This document shows, in pieces, positions 45,638-53,189 of a DNA stretch of 64,000 bases; the stretch's first letter is position 1, and each line of letters begins with the position of its first letter. Under the pieces are notes generated by a model, which ran no database searches, was not told the origin of the DNA, and worked only from the letters and a program-made list of their open reading frames with translations. The stretch comes from Actinomycetales bacterium (lineage in GTDB: Bacteria; Actinomycetota; Actinomycetes; Mycobacteriales; Micromonosporaceae), in NCBI GenBank assembly GCA_002919305.1, contig PKFB01000021.1, forward strand, positions 310,001 through 374,000, given 5' to 3'. The position numbers and the translations under genes are program-made.

Positions 45638-46384
45638 TCAGCTCAGGAGAGGCAGGTCCTGCAGGGCCCGCACCCGCTCCTCCACGATGCTGCCCAGGTC
45701 GGTGCCGTTCAGCGAGTACTCCGGCTGAGGCACCCCAACCAGGCTGCTCAGCAGGTCGGTGGGGGCGTCGTTCACCAGGGGGAGCGTGGCGTCGGGCACG
45801 TTGAGGTCAGCGTTGCCCGGCAGCGCGGACTGCAGGCCGCTCGGGGCGGGAGCGTCGCTGGGCAGCACGTCATCCTCGGTCAGGCGGGTGTACGGGTCCC
45901 CGTTGTCGTCGTCATCCTCGTCTTCCACCTCATCCCCGGCGGTCGCCTGGCACGCGCCGATGCCCACGCCAGCACCGATAACCGCGCCGATGCCGTTACC
46001 GCAGACCGGGATCGCGGCGTTGATCGGGACGTTGATGTTGTTACCCGCAATGAGGCCGCCGTTGTCGTAAGAGATCTGGTCGTTCTCCAGGCTCTCGGTC
46101 CGCGAAACCGCGACGAACTCCTCCTTGTCGTCGTCTTCCACCTCGCTCCCGGCGGTCGCCTGGCACGCGCCGATGCCCACGCCAGCACCGATAACCGCGC
46201 CGATGCCGTTACCGCAGATCGGAACCGCAGCGTTGATCGGGATGCTGATGTTGTTACCAGCCAGCACACCACCGTTGTCGACGGCCACCTGGTCCTGCGC
46301 CTGCGCCGGGGACGCGCCCATGAACAGCAGGAACCCGGCGGCCAACACACCAGCACGCATGGACTTGCGAACCCACGTCTTCAT
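45638..46384 (-). CDS. Secreted protein with two chaplin-like domains
   Basis: 248 residues. Signal peptide 1-29 (basic start, hydrophobic core, ASPAQA-Q). Two chaplin-type modules at about 34-78 and 106-150, each with DNGGV-x-AGNN, P-I-N, CGNGIGAV and a second Cys, separated by a Glu/Asp/Lys linker. In Streptomyces chaplins the two cysteines form a disulfide and the module assembles into hydrophobic amyloid-like fibrils on aerial hyphae and spores. The C-terminal 95 residues are a separate region (Pro/Leu/Asp-rich, ending LQDLPLLS) without a membrane helix. AGAAAGGCG upstream matches the neighbouring paralogue. Module 1 and 2 DNA share a perfect 71-base repeat. Confidence 0.88.
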   Translation of the reverse strand: MKTWVRKSMRAGVLAAGFLLFMGASPAQAQDQVAVDNGGVLAGNNISIPINAAVPICGNGIGAVIGAGVGIGACQATAGSEVEDDDKEEFVAVSRTESLENDQISYDNGGLIAGNNINVPINAAIPVCGNGIGAVIGAGVGIGACQATAGDEVEDEDDDDNGDPYTRLTEDDVLPSDAPAPSGLQSALPGNADLNVPDATLPLVNDAPTDLLSSLVGVPQPEYSLNGTDLGSIVEERVRALQDLPLLS

Positions 46385-46520
46385 GAGATGTACGCCTTTC
46401 TGGTACGTAAGCGGAGCTGTTCCCTACGGGGGATCCAGGAATTCGGTGCTGTGAAGGGAGTCGGGGTGGGGAAGCGGTGCAGTGGTGGGCACCGCTTCCC
46501 CTCATTCCTGTGGCGGTATG

Positions 46521-47591
46521 TCAGCCCAGGGTGGGAGCGCCCGGAATGAACTGGGTGGTGCTGTCCAGCGTCCCGGTCAGCTCCATCCCGTTGACGGAGA
46601 TCGAGTTGTCACCGGCGGGCACCAGGGTGGGGATGCTGCCCACCACAGGCACCTGAGGCTGAGGCACCTGAACGCCGGAGGGGAGCTGCTGCTGAGCGAC
46701 CGTGAACGGATCGCCGGACTCGTTGCGCTTGCTGTAGCCGTGGTCGTCGTTGTCGTCGCCGTTGTCCCCGTTATCGCCGTTGTCGTCGCCGTTGTCATCG
46801 TCGTCGTCGACGGGGCCAGCGACCGCATCGCAGTTGGCGATGCCCACGCCCGCGCCCAGGACCGCGCCGATACCGTTACCGCAGACCGGGATCGCGAGGT
46901 TGACGGGAACGCTGATGTTGTTACCGGCGATAACACCGCCGTTGTCCAGGGCGATCTGGTCGGCCTCCTCGGCGCCGGTGGTGGCGCTGCAGGACGCGAT
47001 GCCTAGACCCAGGCCCAGGATGCCGACGCCGTTGCCGCAGATCGGAACCGAAGCGTTGATCGGAACACGGATGTTGTTTCCGGAGGCCACACCGCCGTTG
47101 TCCACGGCGACCTGGTCAGCCTCCTCCACCGCCTGCTCCGTGGGAGCGACGTAGGTCTGCTCCTCCTCGTGCTCGTCAGAGTCGCCGGCGGTCGCGACAC
47201 AGGTACCAACGCCGACCCCAGCACCCAGGACCGCGCCGATACCGTTACCGCAGACTGGGACCGCGAGGTTGACTGGGACGTTGATGTTGTTACCAGCCAG
47301 CACACCACCGTTGTCGGTGGCCAGCTGGTCGCTCTCCTCCTCGTGCTCGTCAGAGTCGCCGGCGGTCGCGACACAGGTACCAACGCCGACCCCAGCACCG
47401 ACGACCGCGCCGATGCCGTTGCCACAAATCGGGACTGCGGCGTTGATCGGGATGTTGATGTTGTTACCAGCCAGCACACCACCGTTGTCGTAGCTGACCT
47501 GGTCTCCCGCCTGCGCCGGGGACGCGGCGAAGAGCAGCAGTCCGGCCGCCAGAACGCCCGCTCGGAGCGTCTTACGAACCCAAGACTTCAT
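46521..47591 (-). CDS. Secreted protein with four chaplin-like domains
   Basis: 356 residues. Signal peptide 1-28 nearly identical in pattern to the neighbouring gene product. Four chaplin-type modules at about 32-75, 90-132, 162-205 and 213-257, each with two cysteines in the CGNG...C arrangement; the third is one or two residues shorter (CGNGVGILGLGLGIASC). Linkers are acidic (DSDEHEEE twice). A highly Asp/Asn/Gly stretch follows the fourth module, then a Pro/Val-rich tail ending FIPGAPTLG. No wall-sorting signal or C-terminal helix, so it is probably released or held by assembly. Four modules in one chain is unusual; streptomycete long chaplins have two. Confidence 0.88.
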   Translation of the reverse strand: MKSWVRKTLRAGVLAAGLLLFAASPAQAGDQVSYDNGGVLAGNNINIPINAAVPICGNGIGAVVGAGVGVGTCVATAGDSDEHEEESDQLATDNGGVLAGNNINVPVNLAVPVCGNGIGAVLGAGVGVGTCVATAGDSDEHEEEQTYVAPTEQAVEEADQVAVDNGGVASGNNIRVPINASVPICGNGVGILGLGLGIASCSATTGAEEADQIALDNGGVIAGNNISVPVNLAIPVCGNGIGAVLGAGVGIANCDAVAGPVDDDDDNGDDNGDNGDNGDDNDDHGYSKRNESGDPFTVAQQQLPSGVQVPQPQVPVVGSIPTLVPAGDNSISVNGMELTGTLDSTTQFIPGAPTLG

Positions 47592-48143
47592 CAGAAGAGT
47601 CGCCTTTCTATAGCACTCGATTATTTATGCGGTCCGAAATGAGCTGCGTAACCGTAATTCGGATCCGAATGTTGTGGTCATTTCTCGGTCACCGGGCGAT
47701 ACCCAGACCCCGCCTTTGTCTGTCACCGTGGTCAGTGACGACTCAGGTCTTGGGGCACCTATTCAGAGACTCCATTCCCTTCAGCGCTCCGACCGGTTGT
47801 GGACGGACTCCGAATACCTGATGGCGCTCCAAGGCTCTGGATTACGCCCGCTTCTTGCGGATTTCATGGTTGTTCTGAGCGAGTGGCTGTCGTTCAGAAC
47901 CGGTGGGTGATGAAGGCGTCCGGAAACCACCGCCGATAGGTCTCGCGTGTGGTTGGCTTCACCCGGATGCGCTTCCTAGGTCAGCGACGGGCACAGGGCC
48001 GTTGGTGGGCGCTGTCCGGGACCTGTTCCGTATCCCAGAAGGAGTGCGGCTGGCTGAGGCATCCGGCAGCGCTCCACCCCGGGCGGGCATGCGACCGACA
48101 GGCCGCCGGTCACCATGGACCGCGCCCGGGTGTGCGCCGCTGA
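47592..48143. other. 552-base gap upstream of the four-module gene
   Basis: No convincing gene is seen; short frames here lack ribosome sites. It should contain the promoter of the four-module gene. An AT-rich GCATAAATAAT lies on the minus strand about 40 bases before the start codon and may include a -10 box, but no sigma-factor class can be named. Confidence 0.4.
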
Positions 48144-49403
48144 TCAGTCAGGAGAGAAGACCGGCTCACCCGCGAGTTCACGCCGAGTGGCGAAGTACAC
48201 CGTCGTCAGCAGGGTGCAGATGAGCAGAAGGCTGACGGAGATCGCGGTAGGAGCCGTAGCGGATGCTCCGCTGTCGGTGGAGTGGGACGAACCCCAAGAC
48301 GTACCGCTGGACGTTCCCGAACGCGGGAGATGATGCTGCAGCGGTAGGGGATCCGGGGTTATGGGAACCACCGGGATAACGATGCTGTCGGTGCCGGCCG
48401 CGTGTGGGTCTTCCCACACGGATCGGGCCGTGTCGGAGCGCGGGAACTGAACGTCCCCCCTGTCGGCCTCGAACGGCGCGGGCACGACAGTCAGGTCGGG
48501 TCGGACGGCCGGGGACTGCCCCTCGGTCGCCGACGGTGGCAGAAGATCGCCCACGGGACCGGGTACGCCCACCGGAAGTGGGGTGATCACCGCGCGCCCG
48601 ACGTCCGTGATGACGCCGGTGACCGGCTCCGTGACCGTAGCCACGGTGTCCGTCACGGGGCCCACGACATCCAGGATCGGTGCCGCGGGCGTCAGGACGG
48701 CGTCCAGCGTGTGGCTCACGGGACTGACCGCGCTGGTCAGGAGGCCAGTGACCGGACGCGTCACATCTGTCCAGGACGAGGTAATCGTTCCCGGTAGCGC
48801 GGACGTGGTGGTCGCTTCGGACGAGCCGAGCGATGTGAGGAGGCCCATGACCGCGGTGGCCACGGGCCCAGATGACCCGCCCCGATCGGGATGGGTCGTT
48901 GGGACCTCCGTCGACGGACGGTTGTCCGGCTGGGTCGGCACCGCCTCACGGGCGGCCTGGGAATTGGTCGGGGAGGTGCTGGAGCGCAGCACGCCGACCA
49001 GGTTCGTGCGCGGAGAGTCGACATCCCGCTGATCAGTGATCGTCGGCTCGACGTCCGTCTCCTGAGAACCCACTGCACCGACGTGGGCCGGGCTGACGTG
49101 GGCCGATCGACTGGAGGTCGATCGCAGAAGAGCCGACAGAGCGTCAGGGCTCTCGCCAACCCGGCCTGTGAGCGTGATGGCGGTGGTCGCTCCCGCCCGC
49201 TCCAGGACCGGACCGGCGGCCGAGCTCTCGGCCACTGACCGGAGGTCACCCTCATCGGCGTGCGCAGCGGACGAACCGAACAGCCACGCCACTCCGGCGG
49301 CACCGGCGAGGACGAGCACTCGCAGGCCCATCCGCGCGCCGCGCGAACGCGCGGACCACGGAACGGGGCGTCGCGCGCCCTGCTCGCGTGGTTGACTCCG
49401 CAT
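48144..49403 (-). CDS. Secreted, C-terminally anchored Pro/Val/Thr-rich surface protein
   Basis: 419 residues. Twin-Arg/basic start, then a hydrophobic signal core (LRVLVLAGAAGVAWLFGSSA, about 27-46) cut near AHA-DE. The middle is low complexity, rich in Thr, Ser, Pro and Val, with repeated PVT-x-x-[LV] units (VTGLLTSAVSPVSHTLDAVL region, about 225-290). A C-terminal membrane helix (AISVSLLLICTLLTTVYFAT) is followed by a short charged tail RRELAGEPVFSPD. This topology suits a wall-spanning anchor. LPRSGT about 30 residues before the helix resembles a sortase motif but is too far away to be convincing. GGAGGGCGAGCG precedes the ATG. On the same strand as the chaplin-like genes; no known family. 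Confidence 0.75.
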   Translation of the reverse strand: MRSQPREQGARRPVPWSARSRGARMGLRVLVLAGAAGVAWLFGSSAAHADEGDLRSVAESSAAGPVLERAGATTAITLTGRVGESPDALSALLRSTSSRSAHVSPAHVGAVGSQETDVEPTITDQRDVDSPRTNLVGVLRSSTSPTNSQAAREAVPTQPDNRPSTEVPTTHPDRGGSSGPVATAVMGLLTSLGSSEATTTSALPGTITSSWTDVTRPVTGLLTSAVSPVSHTLDAVLTPAAPILDVVGPVTDTVATVTEPVTGVITDVGRAVITPLPVGVPGPVGDLLPPSATEGQSPAVRPDLTVVPAPFEADRGDVQFPRSDTARSVWEDPHAAGTDSIVIPVVPITPDPLPLQHHLPRSGTSSGTSWGSSHSTDSGASATAPTAISVSLLLICTLLTTVYFATRRELAGEPVFSPD

Positions 49404-49831
49404 CGCTCGCCCTCCAGCGTCCGTATGGCACGGCTATGCCGTTTCGCCCACCCGGACCACCGATGGTGACCCGTGCGGCACGAACTGTAACTCTCAACGA
49501 GACCTCGACAGAAAAGACACGCCTCTCCCAGAAAAATTTGCCACCGATTTCATTGCCTTGATCTCTCCTCGGTGGCTTCGAGATCAAATGCCGATGGGAC
49601 GGCTCCGCTTTTCTCCTGGCGGGATCTCTTGATCCATAAAAACGCGGAGCCTCAGACATAGACAATGAACACTGTGCCGTCTGGCGGTGCAGCAGGAATC
49701 ACCCCACGGGGCCTGTGCCCATCGCCGGTGATGAATCCGCTGCCGGCTCCGGATCACGTCGGATCACGTTGTCCTCACGGCGTCACCACGCGACGGTGAC
49801 AGCGTCGTGGCAACGGCCGCGGTGACGACGG
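49404..49831. other. 428-base gap at the right edge of the surface-gene island
   Basis: No gene is seen. A short direct repeat (CGGATCACGT twice, near 49750-49770) is the only regularity noticed. Confidence 0.45.
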
Positions 49832-50752
49832 TCATACGCCGTCGACAGCGACCGTCCGGGTCCGCGGTCCGGCCCGCAGCACGCCGCTGGGCAGCGGCCG
49901 CCCCACGATCTCCTCGGCCAGCCGCGCCACCTCGATCAACGCCTCCAGGTCGATGCCGGTGGACACCCCCATGTCCTCCAGCATGTGCACGACCTCCTCG
50001 GTGGCGACGTTCCCGCTCGCGCCCGGCGCGTACGGGCAGCCTCCAAGCCCACCCACGCTCGCGTCGAACTCCGTGACCCCCACCTGCATGGCAGCGAGGA
50101 TGTTGGCCAGGGCGGTGCCGCGGGTGTTGTGGAAGTGCAGCAGTACCGGTTTGTCGGGATGCCGCGAGCGGACCGCTTCCACCAGCTCCACCACCCGCCG
50201 CGGTGTCGCCATCCCGGTGGTGTCACCGAACGCGAGCCGGTCGGCTCCCTCTGCCACGACCCGATCCACGATGCTCACCACACGTGACACCGGCACATCC
50301 CCTTCGTACGGGCAGCCGAAGCTGGTCGCGATGATGACCTCCAGACTGCCTCCCCGGGCGTGGACCGCCGGGATCAGACGCGCGATGTCCTCCAGCGACT
50401 CGTCGATCGAACGGTTGACGTTCCTGCGGTTGTGGGTGTCGCTGGCTGACACCACCACCTCGATCTCGGTGAAGCCGGCGTCCAAGGCGCGTGTCACACC
50501 GCGGCTGTTGGGTGCCAGCGCGGAGTAGCGGATCCCCGGTTGTCGAGTGGCCGCCGCCCACACCTGATCGGCGTCGGCCATCTGCGGGATCGCTTTGGGG
50601 TGGACGAAGCTCACCGCTTCGATCCGGCGTACCCCTGTGGTGGCGAGTGCGTCGAGGAGCCGCACCTTCGCTTCGGTCGGAACCGGGGCCTCGTTCTGGA
50701 GCCCGTCACGGGGCCCTACCTCCCGGATCGAGACCGCGTCTGGCAGCCGCAT
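49832..50752 (-). CDS. Hydroxymethylglutaryl-CoA lyase
   Basis: 306 residues, HMGL-type TIM barrel. Cleaves HMG-CoA to acetoacetate and acetyl-CoA, the last step of leucine breakdown. REVGPRDGLQNE near the start carries metal- and catalytic residues; SFGCPYEGDV, DRLAFGDTTGMA, LHFHNTRGTALAN and the family signature GGLGGCPYAPGASGN with the active-site Cys are present. The start is ATG with GGGG upstream. It follows the biotin carboxylase by 136 bases. The related 4-hydroxy-2-oxovalerate and isopropylmalate enzymes lack that signature. Confidence 0.95.
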   Translation of the reverse strand: MRLPDAVSIREVGPRDGLQNEAPVPTEAKVRLLDALATTGVRRIEAVSFVHPKAIPQMADADQVWAAATRQPGIRYSALAPNSRGVTRALDAGFTEIEVVVSASDTHNRRNVNRSIDESLEDIARLIPAVHARGGSLEVIIATSFGCPYEGDVPVSRVVSIVDRVVAEGADRLAFGDTTGMATPRRVVELVEAVRSRHPDKPVLLHFHNTRGTALANILAAMQVGVTEFDASVGGLGGCPYAPGASGNVATEEVVHMLEDMGVSTGIDLEALIEVARLAEEIVGRPLPSGVLRAGPRTRTVAVDGV

Positions 50753-50888
50753 GTCCCCAATCTATTCCGCTCCACCGCAGCCCCACACCCCATGCGTACG
50801 ACAGCCCACCACGGTGCCCAACCGCGAAGAGCCCGACGCTGGTGGCCGGCTGCGGTGAACGGTGACCGGCTCAGGCTCAGGGCCAGAG

Positions 50889-52226
50889 TCAGCGCATGCG
50901 GCTCACGATGCCGGTGTCGTAGTCGCCGGAGACGAACTCGGGGTGCTCCAGCAGCTCGGCGAAGAACGGCAGGTTGCACTTGGGCCCGACGATCTCGAAC
51001 CCCGCCACCGCCGCTCGTGCCCGCTCCAGCGCTTCGACCCGGTCCGCACCGTGCACGATCAGCTTCGCCATCAGCGAGTCGTAGAACGGGGTCACCGTGT
51101 TCCCGGCGGCGTACCCGCTGTCCACCCGGATCCCCTCGCCCGTCGGCTCGTTCCAGACGGTGATCGCCCCGGGTCCAGGCAGGAACCGCTTCGGGTCCTC
51201 AGCGTTGATCCGCAGCTCGATCGCGTGGCCGCGCGGCGTCAGCGCGTCGGGGTCGAATCCAGGCTCCTCACCGGCGGCGATCCGCAGCTGCGCCTCGACT
51301 AGATCGATGCCCAGCGTCTCCTCGGTGATTGGGTGCTCGACCTGCAGCCGGGTGTTGATCTCCAGGAAGTAGAACTCACCGGTGGTCGGGTCCAGCAGGC
51401 ACTCCACGGTGCCGGCGTTGCGGTACCCGACCGTCTGCCCAGCCAGGCGGGCCGCCTCAAGCAGCCGCTCCCGGGTCGCGGCGTCCACAGCCGGCGAGGG
51501 TGACTCCTCCACAAGCTTCTGGTTGCGGCGCTGCACCGAGCACTCTCGCTCGCCCAACGCCACCACTCGACCGTCGGCCAGACCGAGGATCTGCACCTCA
51601 ACGTGGCGTACCCGCGGGAAGAACCGCTCCAGCAGCACCGCGGGATTGCCGAACATCCGCTCTGCGAACCCGCGTACCTTTTCGTATTCGGTCCGCAGGG
51701 CGTCAGGGTCGGAGGCCGCCGCCATGCCCATACCGCCGCCTCCGGCGGCCGCCTTGATCATCACCGGGTAGCCGATTCGTTCCGCCTCGGCCAGCGCGGC
51801 CGTCACGTCGGTCACCGGCTCCGGGGTTCCCGGAGAGACGGGTACGCCCGCCGCGGCCATCACATTACGCGCGTTGATCTTGTCGCCGAGCTGTTCGATC
51901 GCGTCCGCGCCCGGTCCCACCCAGATCAGGCCGGCGCTGTCCACCGCCCGGGCGAAGTCGGCGTTCTCTGACAGGAAGCCGTAGCCGGGGTGGATCGCTT
52001 GGGCGCCCGTCTGCTTGGCGGCTGTCAGGATGGCGTCGATATTGCGGTAGGACTGGGCCGGGTTGGCCGGACCGATCATGACCGCCTCGTCCGCCTCGGT
52101 CACGAACGGCAACCCCGCGTCGGCTTCGGAGTGGACCGCGATGGTCCGGATGCCCATGCGACGAGCGGTGCGGATGATCCGCCGGGCGATCTCTCCACGG
52201 TTGGCGACCAACAGCGACTCGAACAC
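50889..52226 (-). CDS. Biotin carboxylase subunit without a carrier domain
   Basis: 445 residues. ATP-grasp biotin carboxylase: LLVANRGEIARRIIRTARR start, HPGYGFLSENADFA, ATP loop AAGGGGMGMA, RHVEVQILG and FLEINTRLQVEHPITEETLG. It ends right after the BC_C domain (YDTGIVSRMR). Most acyl-CoA carboxylase alpha subunits of leucine or propionate pathways are 600-700 residues and end in a biotin-carrier domain with AMKM; no such motif is seen here or elsewhere in the locus. It must therefore use a separate carrier protein encoded outside the window. GTG start with GAGGAGG upstream. Confidence 0.94.
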   Translation of the reverse strand: MFESLLVANRGEIARRIIRTARRMGIRTIAVHSEADAGLPFVTEADEAVMIGPANPAQSYRNIDAILTAAKQTGAQAIHPGYGFLSENADFARAVDSAGLIWVGPGADAIEQLGDKINARNVMAAAGVPVSPGTPEPVTDVTAALAEAERIGYPVMIKAAAGGGGMGMAAASDPDALRTEYEKVRGFAERMFGNPAVLLERFFPRVRHVEVQILGLADGRVVALGERECSVQRRNQKLVEESPSPAVDAATRERLLEAARLAGQTVGYRNAGTVECLLDPTTGEFYFLEINTRLQVEHPITEETLGIDLVEAQLRIAAGEEPGFDPDALTPRGHAIELRINAEDPKRFLPGPGAITVWNEPTGEGIRVDSGYAAGNTVTPFYDSLMAKLIVHGADRVEALERARAAVAGFEIVGPKCNLPFFAELLEHPEFVSGDYDTGIVSRMR

Positions 52227-52294
52227 TGCGCCTCCTCACCTCGACCTTCGTGAGGGTACAAGTTGGTCTTGCTCCTCGCGTGAAGAGGACGAAC

Positions 52295-52307
52295 TTACGT
52301 CGCGTAA
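52295..52307. promoter_or_regulatory. TetR-type palindrome before biotin carboxylase gene
   Basis: TTACG-tcg-CGTAA, an exact inverted repeat 69 bases upstream of the start codon, in the gap between the tetR gene and its likely target. It resembles the site at 42719 in its ACG/CGT core. Confidence 0.5.
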
Positions 52308-52439
52308 GAATCCGAAAACTTCTCGCATTTAACGGTGCTCTCGGATCCCCACCGATAAGACGACCGGTCAACGGTGAAAGCCCGGGTGGGTCCCGATGGA
52401 CTGGGTCTCGAAGGACGCGGGTGCGGCTTCCCCACCGGG

Positions 52440-52455
52440 CTCTCCGCGCGGAGAG
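52440..52455. terminator. 16-bp palindrome after tetR gene
   Basis: CTCTCCGCGCGGAGAG, exactly self-complementary, about 40 bases past the 3' end of the tetR gene. Likely ends its transcript, leaving biotin carboxylase with its own promoter. Confidence 0.5.
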
Positions 52456-52492
52456 ATCCATGCAGGGAAACCAGCATCCCTACCGGGGATCC

Positions 52493-53134
52493 TCAGCCAA
52501 GGAGGGCGGCCAAGGCCGCGGACCGCAGAAGCTCAGCGCACCGACTGCGGTCCACCATGCCCATCAGGAAGGGCGTGGAGTTCATCAACCCAAACGTGGC
52601 GTGCGCCAACACCCGGGCCTCGGCCGCGGACAGTTCGGTACGCAATTCGGTCAGCACACCGACCCACTCCTCGACATACAGCCGCTGCAACCGCCGGATC
52701 TCGCGACGCGGCTCGGGAGGGAGGCGGTCCAGCTCATGCAGATGCAGAGCGATCACCGCCGGGTTATCCAAGGCGAACTCGACGTGGAACTCGACCAAAG
52801 ACTCCAAGGCGGCGGCCGGATTACCCCGGTGTTGGGCGACCCGCTCCCGACCTCCGGCGAGCAGCCGCTCGCTCACGGGATTCAACGCCGATGCCAGCAT
52901 GTCCTCTTTACCACTGAAGTGGTGGTAGAGCGCTGGCCCAGTGACTCCGGCGGCGCTGCCGATGTCATCCATGGACACGCCGTGGTAGCCGCGGGTGGCG
53001 AAAAGCTCCACCGCGATCTTCAGGATCTCCTCCCGGCGTGACTTCTTGCCGGCTGCCTGAGCCGCGGTCCGGGCGGGTACGGCCCCATCCGACCCACCGG
53101 CCGTCCGGTTACTGCGGGTCTGCTGCGTCGTCAC
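52493..53134 (-). CDS. TetR-family regulator of the acyl-CoA locus
   Basis: 213 residues. The N-terminal HTH is at about 35-80 (REEILKIAVELFATRGYHGV, then AAGVTGPALYHHFSGKEDML). The C-terminal ligand domain is Ala/Arg/Glu-rich and helical. A short basic/Gly-rich extension precedes the HTH. Related regulators next to acyl-CoA carboxylase/dehydrogenase genes sense acyl-CoA; that it controls both halves of the locus is inferred from position and the two TetR-type palindromes. Confidence 0.9.
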   Translation of the reverse strand: MTTQQTRSNRTAGGSDGAVPARTAAQAAGKKSRREEILKIAVELFATRGYHGVSMDDIGSAAGVTGPALYHHFSGKEDMLASALNPVSERLLAGGRERVAQHRGNPAAALESLVEFHVEFALDNPAVIALHLHELDRLPPEPRREIRRLQRLYVEEWVGVLTELRTELSAAEARVLAHATFGLMNSTPFLMGMVDRSRCAELLRSAALAALLG

Positions 53135-53189
53135 CCGCCCTACCCTAACGGCCCAGACAGACCAGTCGGCCAGTCACAGGAGGCGGTCG

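Noticed and set aside
45900..47500. Regular repeats that could suggest a CRISPR array
   Set aside because: Repeats are long, in frame, and encode chaplin-type modules with conserved cysteines; there are no uniform spacers.
47903..48223. Possible 106-residue plus-strand gene upstream of the chaplin-like genes
   Set aside because: Its 3' part runs antisense into the anchored surface protein, and there is no recognisable motif.
48144..49403. Classic LPxTG wall-anchored protein
   Set aside because: LPRSGT is about 30 residues from the helix and lacks the normal spacing; kept only as a weak hypothesis.
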